A stretch of DNA of 18,364 nt, from NCBI GenBank assembly GCA_003223995.1, contig QHYA01000205.1:1-18364 (forward strand), in the 5' to 3' direction. Each line of letters opens with the position of its first letter. The stretch's first letter is position 1. This DNA comes from Acidobacteriota bacterium. GTDB lineage: Bacteria > Acidobacteriota > Polarisedimenticolia > QHYA01. Below, piece after piece: positions 1 through 5,665 of this stretch. The translations under genes were made by a program, and so were the position numbers. The notes under the pieces are model-generated. The model did no database searches. It was not told where the DNA came from and worked only from the letters and a program-made list of their open reading frames with translations.

Positions 1-172
1 TCTCACCGTTGCGCACGACGACGGAGCCGACCATGGGGTTCGGCCGCGTCTGCCCCTGTCCGAGCAATGCCAGCTCGAGGGCCAGAGCAAGGAAGCGCGC
101 GTCATCGGCGATCGTCGCATCCGAAGGGGAACAGTCCCCCTGCTCGCCGGACGCGGCACGTTCGTGGCTCAA
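1..172 (-). CDS. ribD: RibD N-terminus (riboflavin deaminase/reductase), partial
   Basis: This is the 5' end of a riboflavin-biosynthesis pyrimidine deaminase/reductase; the gene runs off the left edge. The minus-strand frame reads DARFLALALELALLGQGQ, then TRPNPMVGSVVVRNGE. The PNPMVG(A/S)VVV signature is the RibD deaminase N-terminus, just before the zinc-binding HAE motif, which lies outside the window. No ATG or GTG fits the frame upstream of the conserved part. I take TTG at 172, which overlaps the ftsY stop as TTGA and has a strong AGGGGGAGG ribosome-binding site 7 bases upstream. In the family, RibD deaminates the 5-amino-6-ribosylaminouracil phosphate intermediate and then reduces its ribosyl chain. 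Being read through from ftsY suggests it is simply the next housekeeping gene of the operon. Family identity is fairly sure; the start is inferred. Confidence 0.85.
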   Translation of the reverse strand, partial: MSHERAASGEQGDCSPSDATIADDARFLALALELALLGQGQTRPNPMVGSVVVRNGE

Positions 173-1140
173 GCGGTGGCCTCCCCCTTGGCAGGGGCGG
201 CGGAAACGGGTTGCTGTCCCAGCAATCCTGCGACGTAGGCGTCCGGATCGAAATCGACCAGATCCTCCAGCTTCTCTCCCACCCCGACGTAGCGCAGCGG
301 CAGCCCCAGTTCCTGGGCGATGGCGAGAGCGATTCCTCCGCGAGCCGTGCCGTCCAGCTTGGTCAGCACGACGCCGGTAACCTTGGCGGCCCTCAGAAAC
401 TCTCGCGCCTGTGAGAGGCCGTTCTGCCCTGTCGTGGCGTCGAGCACCAGCAGCACCTCGTGGGGAGCGCCAGGAACCTCGCGCCCGGCGACCCGCGTGA
501 TTTTCTCGAGCTCCTGCATCAGGTTGGAGCGCGTATGGAGGCGGCCGGCGGTATCCACCAACAGGATGCGCGCCCCTCTCCGGAGGGCGGCCCGCGCCGC
601 GTCGAAAACGACGGCCGACGGATCTGCTCCCTCCCCGTGCCGGATGAGCAGGGCACCGGCCCGCTGCGCCCAGATCTCCAGTTGCTCGATCGCCGCCGCA
701 CGGAACGTGTCGGCGGCCGCCAGGACGACCGGCAGCCCTTCGGCTTGATAGCGGGCTGCCAGCTTGCCGGCGGTCGTCGTCTTCCCCCCCCCGTTGACGC
801 CGACGATCAGGATGACGCGGAGTCCCCCTCCCGTCGCCGCTGCCGCGGCAGGCGGCGCGGCAGGGTCTCTTCGGAGAAGAGCCTTCAACTCCTCTCGAAC
901 GAGCCCCGCGAGTTCCTCCGAGCCGGCGGGCCCGCGGGCCCGCCGCCGGACCCCCTGGACCACCTGCGCCGCGAGACCCGGGCCGACATCCGACTCGATC
1001 AGCGCCTCCTCGAGCTCCTCGAAGGCGGACTCGTCGATGGGGCGTCCCGGCCGCAGTGCCTCCCCCAGCCTCTCGGCGATTCCCCTGCGCGTACGCTCGA
1101 GGCCGGAGAAGAGCTTTGAGAACGTGTCGAGGAAGGCCAT
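169..1140 (-). CDS. ftsY: Signal recognition particle receptor FtsY
   Basis: SRP-receptor GTPase that docks ribosome-nascent chain-SRP complexes at the inner membrane for co-translational insertion. The 323-residue product has an N-terminal helical domain (about 1-105) followed by the NG GTPase core. Visible motifs are the P-loop GVNGGGKTTT (114-123), DTFRAAA (144-150), DTAGR (196-200) and TKLDG (260-264), with the FtsY-type C-terminus GVGEKLEDLVDFD. It lacks the long acidic A domain of enterobacterial FtsY, as in many other phyla. I choose ATG 1140 (MAFLDTFSKLF) because it overlaps the upstream TPR gene stop as TGATG; further upstream, this frame is only the antisense-like shadow of that TPR gene. 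The P-loop glycines are encoded by a run of nine G (784-792). The ribD TTG overlaps its stop. Confidence 0.96.
   Translation of the reverse strand: MAFLDTFSKLFSGLERTRRGIAERLGEALRPGRPIDESAFEELEEALIESDVGPGLAAQVVQGVRRRARGPAGSEELAGLVREELKALLRRDPAAPPAAAAATGGGLRVILIVGVNGGGKTTTAGKLAARYQAEGLPVVLAAADTFRAAAIEQLEIWAQRAGALLIRHGEGADPSAVVFDAARAALRRGARILLVDTAGRLHTRSNLMQELEKITRVAGREVPGAPHEVLLVLDATTGQNGLSQAREFLRAAKVTGVVLTKLDGTARGGIALAIAQELGLPLRYVGVGEKLEDLVDFDPDAYVAGLLGQQPVSAAPAKGEATA
180..187 (-). promoter_or_regulatory. Ribosome-binding site deciding the TTG start of ribD
   Basis: The minus strand reads GGGGGAGG, 7 bases before a TTG that overlaps the ftsY stop codon. It lies inside the last codons of ftsY. 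Because the ribD frame has no ATG or GTG before the conserved PNPMVG region, this site is the main argument for a TTG start at 172. Confidence 0.7.
924..945. repeat. 22-bp perfect palindrome inside ftsY
   Basis: The 22 bases from CGGCGGGCCC to GGGCCCGCCG read the same on both strands. They lie within codons for the Arg/Ala/Gly-rich loop of the FtsY N domain (around residues 65-73). A perfect 11-bp-arm palindrome is unlikely by chance even at this base composition. No function is assigned; it could be a coding coincidence of GC-rich codons or a binding or structural site. Confidence 0.6.
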
Positions 1141-1925
1141 CACCGGATGAGCTTCAACAGCTCCTCGGCTTTCACCGCGTCGGTGGTTCCCGGCGATTTC
1201 TGGACCACCATTCCCAGATGCTGCTTGGCCTGTTCCTTCAGGCCGGCGCGGAAGCAGGCCAGCCCGGCCCGGTAGTGGAACTCCGAAGAATCTTCGTAAT
1301 CGGGGGCGGCGATCTCGTACTCGGCGATCGCTTCCTTCAGGCGGTCCAGCTTGTCCAGCGCCTGCGCGAGACCGTAGTGGGCCCGAGCGTAGTGCGGATT
1401 GGCATCGAGGGCCTTGTGGTAGGAGCCGATCGCCTCCTCCGGGTTGCCCATCTGGTCGTAGAGCAGCGCCACGTTCACCCACGCCTTTTCCGGCGTGGAA
1501 TAGTTGCGGTTCGCCAGGACGGTCCGGAACTCATCGAGAGCCGCCTGGCGCTGGCCCTTCTCGGACAGGACCGCCCCGAGCAGCAGGCGCGCGTCCGCAT
1601 TGTACGGGTCGAGCTTCGTGACCTCCCTTAGAGCCGCTTCCGCGGCGTCCCACTCGCCGAGGGAGTAATGGACCTGGCCCAGCTGGTACCGAAACGCGGC
1701 GTTCTGGGGGTCCAGCCGCACCGCCTCCTCGAATTCCTTGAGGCTCTCGGCGTAGCGCTTCTGATCCAGGCCCAGCAACCCCTTGCGATAATGATTGAGC
1801 GCCTCCTGCTGTCGCGGCGGGGCTTGCGTGGGACGCGCACTCCCCCCGCAGCCGCCCAGCAGGAGCGTCGCGAGAAACAGACCTGCAAGCAACGCTTCCG
1901 GCAGCGGCGACGAGGTCCTCTTCAT
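1140..1925 (-). CDS. TPR-repeat lipoprotein
   Basis: Predicted outer- or inner-membrane lipoprotein of 261 aa. The N-terminus at ATG 1925 has a positively charged start (MKRTSS), a hydrophobic stretch and the lipobox LLGGC with Cys26, followed by a Gly/Ser/Pro-rich linker. Residues about 42-250 are tandem tetratricopeptide repeats; units such as ALNHYRKGLL, FRYQLGQVHYSLGEW and ARAHYGLAQALDKLDRL show the A/G/Y pattern. The arrangement resembles PilF/PilW/Tgl-type pilotin lipoproteins, but such TPR lipoproteins are too varied to name one. An in-frame ATG at 1979 would add 18 residues; I prefer 1925 because it begins a proper type II signal peptide. No strong Shine-Dalgarno is visible. The stop overlaps the ftsY start by one base (TGATG), so the two are coupled. 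Its partner is unknown. Confidence 0.85.
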   Translation of the reverse strand: MKRTSSPLPEALLAGLFLATLLLGGCGGSARPTQAPPRQQEALNHYRKGLLGLDQKRYAESLKEFEEAVRLDPQNAAFRYQLGQVHYSLGEWDAAEAALREVTKLDPYNADARLLLGAVLSEKGQRQAALDEFRTVLANRNYSTPEKAWVNVALLYDQMGNPEEAIGSYHKALDANPHYARAHYGLAQALDKLDRLKEAIAEYEIAAPDYEDSSEFHYRAGLACFRAGLKEQAKQHLGMVVQKSPGTTDAVKAEELLKLIR

Positions 1926-1968
1926 GAGCGCGCTCGCCGCACCAAGACGATTCCGCTGCAGCATGCGT

Positions 1969-1980
1969 GATGATATCATC
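1969..1980. promoter_or_regulatory. 12-bp palindrome in the 64-base gap upstream of the TPR lipoprotein
   Basis: GATGATATCATC is a perfect palindrome. The gap between the PHP gene stop (1990) and the lipoprotein ATG (1925) also holds GCTGCAGC (1955-1962) and GAGCGCGCTC (1926-1935), the latter directly before the ATG. This is one of the few non-overlapping junctions in the operon, so an operator or internal promoter is possible. No clear -35/-10 pair was found. Confidence 0.35.
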
Positions 1981-1989
1981 GCCGCGTTC

Positions 1990-2802
1990 TCAGGCTCGGT
2001 CCCTCGCGGTCAGACGGTTCCACAGCCGCGAGAGCATGGAATCGCCCGCAATGGCCTCCTCGGATCCGAGAGGCTCGGGCGTGTCGATGGGCTCTCCGCT
2101 GACGACAGCCGCCGGGTTGGATTCGATCGTCTTGCGTGCCTCCTCCTCCCCGATCAGCCGCGCGAGCCGGCCCGCGGCCGCCGAGATCACCGGAGGGCGG
2201 TTTCTCCGATCGTGCGCGTCGCTGGCAAGAAAGTGGACCAATCTGCGCCGGACCATCTCAAGGGAGAGCTGCTCGACCTTGCGCCCGAAGCCTCCCGTCA
2301 GCGATGTCGTCGTCAACTGGGACAGCGCCCCGAGCCGCACCATGCGCTCCAGCCGGTCCATGTCCTCCTGGAAGTAACGGATGCGTTCCGGATGGGCCAG
2401 GATCGGCGTGATGCCGGCCACTTTGAGGCCGAAGATCGTCTCCTCCAGCTTGACCGGATGCTGCTGGAAAGGGAGCTCGAGCAACAGATAGCGAAGCCCG
2501 TCAGCGAGGGTCGCGATCCTCCGCTCGCGGATTCCCTCCACAAGCCCCGGGGCGAAGTACACTTCCGAGCCAGGAAGGATGCGCAACCCGATCCTTTCCG
2601 CGTCGAGTCGCTCTTGCAGCTCTCGGGCCGCCGCGCGCACATCCTCCAGCTCGTTGATGTAGGAGCCCTCCTTCATGTGGGGGGTGGCGATCAGGATCCG
2701 CGAGCCGTCTGCGTACGCGATCCGGCAGCAGGCCACTGCCTCGTCCAGGCTCTTGACGCCGTCGTCGATGCCGGGCAGGACATGGATGTGGATGTCGATC
2801 AA
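1990..2802 (-). CDS. PHP-domain tyrosine phosphatase/phosphoesterase, CpsB/YwqE family
   Basis: Metal-dependent PHP-fold phosphoesterase of 270 aa, related to the CpsB/CapC/YwqE protein-tyrosine phosphatases that control capsule and exopolysaccharide kinases. The diagnostic N-terminus IDIHIHVLPGIDDG (HxH at 5-7), ATPH (39-42), GSE (78-80), HPER (137-140) and SDAHD (194-198) supply the usual metal ligands. The start is decided by sequence: the family begins right at the HxH motif, and TTG 2802 overlaps the gpsA stop as TTGA with AGGAGGAGG just upstream. Longer upstream frames run over gpsA and are shadows. No tyrosine kinase or polysaccharide polymerase gene is visible nearby, so its substrate here is unknown; it is embedded in a phospholipid operon. 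The final 25 residues, after the last metal motif and the SNPAAVV helix, are extra. Confidence 0.88.
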   Translation of the reverse strand: MIDIHIHVLPGIDDGVKSLDEAVACCRIAYADGSRILIATPHMKEGSYINELEDVRAAARELQERLDAERIGLRILPGSEVYFAPGLVEGIRERRIATLADGLRYLLLELPFQQHPVKLEETIFGLKVAGITPILAHPERIRYFQEDMDRLERMVRLGALSQLTTTSLTGGFGRKVEQLSLEMVRRRLVHFLASDAHDRRNRPPVISAAAGRLARLIGEEEARKTIESNPAAVVSGEPIDTPEPLGSEEAIAGDSMLSRLWNRLTARDRA

Positions 2803-3725
2803 GCCTCCTCCTCTCCGCGGAGCCTCCGCGACATCAGATCCGAAATCGCCTCTCTCGGCGGCCGACCCTCGTGGAGCACGGCGTGGACCTGCGCGACGAT
2901 CGGCATCTCGACCCCCTGGCTCATCGCGAGGTGCCTCGCGGAAATCGAGGTTTCGACCCCTTCTACGACCTGGGTCGTCTCGGAAAGAATCTCGGGCAGC
3001 GGTCGGCCCCGGGCCAGTTGTTCGCCGAGACGACGGTTGCGCGACAGCGCTCCGGTGCATGTCAGCACCAGGTCTCCCAGTCCGGCCAGCCCTTCGAAGG
3101 TCTCCGGTCTGCCGCAAAGGGCCACTCCCAGCCGGCGCATCTCTGCCAGCGATCGTGTGATGAGCGCAGCTACTGTGTTGGAACCGAAACCGAGCCCCCC
3201 GATGACACCCGCCGCCACGGCGAAGACGTTCTTCAGCGCTCCGGCGAGCTGCACCCCCAGCGGGTCGCCGTTAGTGTAAAGGCGCAGGGTTCCATGAGAG
3301 ATCTCGCGCTGAAGGGCCAGGGCCACACCCGGATTGTCGGAGGCGATGACGACAGCCGTAGGATCCCCGCGTGCCACCTCCAGGGCGAACGACGGGCCGG
3401 AGAGGACCGCCGCCGGTCTCTCTCCCATCTCCTCGCGAGCGACGGATGTCACGACAGCAAGCGTGCCTGTCTCGATTCCCTTGGCTGCGACGACCAGGAC
3501 AGCGTTCGCGCCGAGATGACCCGAGGCGGAGCGCAAGACCGGCCGGCAGTGCTGGGAAGGAACGGCGATGATCACCCGGGTGGCGCCGGAGAGGGTCTCC
3601 TCCAGCTCTCCCGATACGCGGACCGAGGCCGGCAGGAGGTGACCGGGAAGGTAGCGCCGGTTCTCGCGCGATGCTGCAAGGGCCGCTGGTGACTGGCCTG
3701 ATGTCGGTGCGGCGTCGCGCACCAT
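2799..3725 (-). CDS. gpsA: Glycerol-3-phosphate dehydrogenase [NAD(P)+], N-terminally truncated
   Basis: GpsA reduces dihydroxyacetone phosphate to sn-glycerol 3-phosphate, the backbone for PlsY/PlsC. The 308-aa product matches the family from the ENRRYLPG region (21-28) to the end. It contains VIIAVPSQ (51-58), AAKGIE (80-85), LSGPSFA (108-114), the catalytic Lys in GALKNV (Lys165), GLGDLVLTCTG (215-225) and SRNRRLGEQLARG (228-240). It begins MVRDAAP, where normal GpsA would already be past beta1-alphaA-beta2. The roughly 30 residues carrying the GxGxxG dinucleotide-binding loop are absent. Only 27 bases separate it from the intact plsY stop, and they do not encode the missing part in any frame. 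ATG 3725 nonetheless has a GGGAGG ribosome-binding site. The gene may be a recent deletion product, a pseudogene or an assembly error. A full-length copy elsewhere would be needed for G3P synthesis if this one is inactive. Confidence 0.85.
   Translation of the reverse strand: MVRDAAPTSGQSPAALAASRENRRYLPGHLLPASVRVSGELEETLSGATRVIIAVPSQHCRPVLRSASGHLGANAVLVVAAKGIETGTLAVVTSVAREEMGERPAAVLSGPSFALEVARGDPTAVVIASDNPGVALALQREISHGTLRLYTNGDPLGVQLAGALKNVFAVAAGVIGGLGFGSNTVAALITRSLAEMRRLGVALCGRPETFEGLAGLGDLVLTCTGALSRNRRLGEQLARGRPLPEILSETTQVVEGVETSISARHLAMSQGVEMPIVAQVHAVLHEGRPPREAISDLMSRRLRGEEEA
2804..2812 (-). promoter_or_regulatory. Ribosome-binding site deciding the TTG start of the PHP gene
   Basis: AGGAGGAGG on the minus strand ends one base before TTG 2802; its first AGGAGG is spaced four bases from the start. 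It lies in the last GEEEA codons of gpsA. It supports a TTG start overlapping the gpsA TGA. Confidence 0.65.
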
Positions 3726-3729
3726 AAAG

Positions 3730-3735
3730 CCTCCC
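3730..3735 (-). promoter_or_regulatory. Ribosome-binding site before the truncated gpsA start
   Basis: GGGAGG on the minus strand lies four bases before ATG 3725, in the 27-base plsY-gpsA gap. It shows that the shortened gpsA keeps a normal translation start, as if the missing N-terminal codons had been cut out just after the ATG. Confidence 0.55.
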
Positions 3736-3752
3736 GCTTCGGTCGAGGGTGT

Positions 3753-4355
3753 TTACCTCTCCCCCAGTTTAGGCTCCTTTCCGGCGAGCAGGCGAGCGAT
3801 GTTGCCGGAATGACGGGCCACGACGAGAGCGCAAGCGGCCAGCAGGATCGGAAACTCGGGCCATGGGCCGTGGACCGCCAGGACGGCCAAGGGGAGGACC
3901 GCCGCGAAGACGATCGAGCCGACAGAAACCCGCCGCGTAAGGGCCACCGCGGCCAGGAACGCTGCCAGGGCGATCAGGGAGATGCGCGGGAACAGCGCGA
4001 GGGAACCTCCCACGGCGCAGGCGACCCCTTTCCCTCCGTGAAAACGCAACGTCACTGGAAAGGCATGGCCTACCACCACTCCCAGCACCGCCACGGCTCC
4101 GGCTGGCTCCGAAGGGCCGGCCCCCAACAGGCGGGGGGCGAGCAGGACCGCCAATGCACCCTTTCCCATATCGGCGATCAGCGTGCCCAGCCCGGCTGCC
4201 CATCCCGCGGTACGCAGGGCATTCGTCGCGCCGATGTTTCCCGAGCCCTCCTGGCGGATGTCCGATCCACGCAGACGCCGCACGAGCAGGTAGCCGCTCG
4301 GCACCGCACCGAGAAGGTAACTCAGGACGAAGACGAGAGCGAGGTCGAGGATCAA
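3753..4355 (-). CDS. plsY: Acyl-phosphate:glycerol-3-phosphate acyltransferase PlsY
   Basis: Integral membrane enzyme that puts the first acyl chain on sn-glycerol 3-phosphate, using acyl-phosphate. The 200-residue product has the family length, about five hydrophobic segments and the hallmark motifs: GSGNIGATN (37-45), GHAFP (96-100), FHGGKG (105-110) and the C-terminal RHSGNIARLLAG.EPK. Start: the conserved DLALVFVLSYLLGAVPSGYL segment follows TTG 4355, which overlaps the thpR stop as TTGA; upstream residues in frame are the thpR shadow and no ATG or GTG fits. A G-rich GCGGGGGCC about 10 bases upstream is only a moderate ribosome-binding site. Its substrate would come from GpsA downstream, and the lysophosphatidic acid it makes would feed the PlsC proteins upstream. 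No plsX (acyl-phosphate source) is in the window. Confidence 0.93.
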   Translation of the reverse strand: MILDLALVFVLSYLLGAVPSGYLLVRRLRGSDIRQEGSGNIGATNALRTAGWAAGLGTLIADMGKGALAVLLAPRLLGAGPSEPAGAVAVLGVVVGHAFPVTLRFHGGKGVACAVGGSLALFPRISLIALAAFLAAVALTRRVSVGSIVFAAVLPLAVLAVHGPWPEFPILLAACALVVARHSGNIARLLAGKEPKLGER

Positions 4356-4969
4356 GATGACGGCCCCCGCAGTGGAAACCTGTCGAGAGAGAAGTATTGC
4401 GCGCCTCCGGGTCCCAGCCGGCTCTCGAAGAGCACCAGCTCCTCCAGCAGGAAGCTGGCAGGACCGGCGACGCCAACCGGAAGGCCCTCGACCACCTCGC
4501 CACCCTCGGGCGCGATCGGGCCGGTGGATGCGAGGACTCGGCGGAGCTCCCTTCCCGCCCGGCCTGAATCGATCCGCGCGAGGGTCAGATGTGGTCGAAA
4601 TGGTCTTCGCTCCGGATTCCATCCGCAGGAAACAACGTCACGTTCGACGTCGGCGGCCAGCCGCGCGAGCCCATCGAGATCCCCCACCAGGCCGACCCAC
4701 AGCACGCGAGGCGGGCCGGAGGATGGGAACGTGCCAAGACCCTCGAGCCGGAGCCTCAAGGGGGGCGAGGACACTGCCGATTCCCTCAATGCCGCCCGCA
4801 GGCGGTCGATCTTCTCGAGCTCGGTCTCGCCGAGGAACCGCAGCGTGATATGGATCGCTTCTGGCCGTACCCAGCGAGACCTCAGGCCGGCGGCTCGGAA
4901 CCCATCCTGAAGCTTTCCAAGCGCTCTTCGAGCCTCTCCTGGCAGCTCCCCCGCGACGAACAGCCTCAT
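4352..4969 (-). CDS. thpR: RNA 2',3'-cyclic phosphodiesterase (LigT/ThpR family)
   Basis: 2H phosphoesterase, formerly called 2'-5' RNA ligase, that opens 2',3'-cyclic phosphate RNA ends. The 205-aa product carries the two HxTx catalytic motifs, HITL (40-43) and HLTL (127-130), in the usual spacing. It also has the typical start MRLFVAGELP and the mid-protein FPSSGPPRVLWVGL strand typical of ThpR. ATG 4969 overlaps the upstream plsC stop as ATGA, and its own stop overlaps plsY as TTGA. Its role in a lipid operon is unclear. Linkage may be only co-transcription; the gene is often found near unrelated housekeeping genes. Confidence 0.93.
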   Translation of the reverse strand: MRLFVAGELPGEARRALGKLQDGFRAAGLRSRWVRPEAIHITLRFLGETELEKIDRLRAALRESAVSSPPLRLRLEGLGTFPSSGPPRVLWVGLVGDLDGLARLAADVERDVVSCGWNPERRPFRPHLTLARIDSGRAGRELRRVLASTGPIAPEGGEVVEGLPVGVAGPASFLLEELVLFESRLGPGGAQYFSLDRFPLRGPSS

Positions 4970-5583
4970 GCCCGCTCCTGCCGCTGCATGAGAGTCGAGA
5001 TCCTCCGCATCATCTCCTCCGCTCCACCCTCACGGCGGTTTCTCCTCCCTCCGGATTGACCTTGCCCGATCATGAACGGCTCTCCGAAGGTCACGACGAC
5101 GCGCCCCGGCCGGGGCCAGAGCCGTCCCTTCGGCATCGCCTCGTGAGTGCCGTCGATTGCTGCGGGCACGATGGGGACCTCTGCGAGAGCGGCTATCAGA
5201 GCGGCCCCCGGGCGCGGCGACCTCAGGCGGCCGCCTGAATCCAGACCAACCCCCTCAGGAAAGATCCCGACGATCTGGCCCCGGCGCAGTGCGCGCAGCG
5301 CCTGGCGGACCGCTCCATGGTCCGCTTCGCCCGAGTCGCGCACCGGAATCGTCCTCATCCAGCGGTAGAACCACCTTTGCGCTCTGCGATCGTACAGGCG
5401 GCGGCTGATCAGGAACCGTACCGGCCGCGCGCAGGCCGAGCCGAGAACCACCGGATCAAGCCACGAGCAGTGATTGGCCGCGAGGATGAAAGGGCCTCTC
5501 CGGGGCACCTTCCCCACGACCTTCAGGCCAAGGTAGGCGCGTCCCAGAGGCCAGAAGAGGATCTTCACCAGCCAGTAGAACAA
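4966..5583 (-). CDS. plsC: 1-acyl-sn-glycerol-3-phosphate acyltransferase (PlsC family)
   Basis: Membrane-associated LPLAT-family acyltransferase, expected to add the second acyl chain to lysophosphatidic acid. Of 205 residues, the first 20 are hydrophobic/aromatic (FYWLVKILFWPLGRAYL). The catalytic HX4D motif is NHCSWLD (His38, Asp43), FPEG is at 108-111, and a PIVPAAIDGT segment follows. The start is uncertain. The frame has no ATG or GTG near the beginning, so TTG 5583 is used, with AGGAG/AGAGG purine runs upstream. In a different frame, ATG 5645 opens a short acidic stretch that would join this protein in frame if one base were added at the TTT before the start; see findings. It lies 82 bases after the fusion acyltransferase and overlaps thpR (ATGA). 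Confidence 0.88.
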   Translation of the reverse strand: MFYWLVKILFWPLGRAYLGLKVVGKVPRRGPFILAANHCSWLDPVVLGSACARPVRFLISRRLYDRRAQRWFYRWMRTIPVRDSGEADHGAVRQALRALRRGQIVGIFPEGVGLDSGGRLRSPRPGAALIAALAEVPIVPAAIDGTHEAMPKGRLWPRPGRVVVTFGEPFMIGQGQSGGRRNRREGGAEEMMRRISTLMQRQERA

Positions 5584-5623
5584 AGCCTCTTCTCCTTCTC
5601 TTCGCCGTCATCGTCCTCGTCGT

Positions 5624-5640
5624 CCTCCTCCATGAGGAGG
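5624..5640. repeat. CCTCCTC/GAGGAGG inverted repeat upstream of plsC
   Basis: A 7-bp perfect inverted repeat with a 3-base loop lies in the 82-base gap between the fusion acyltransferase and plsC. In the minus-strand transcript its 3' arm is purine-rich and SD-like (GAGGAGG) and would pair with the CCTCCTC arm. It could form a small hairpin in the plsC leader. No U-run follows, so it is not a classical terminator. Confidence 0.4.
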
Positions 5641-5665
5641 ATCATGTTACCCGAACGTTCTCTGT

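Noticed and set aside
1795..3279. Plus-strand open frame of 494 codons
   Set aside because: Antisense to the lipoprotein, PHP and gpsA genes, which have clear family motifs; the translation is low-complexity Arg/Ser/Pro typical of GC-rich shadows.
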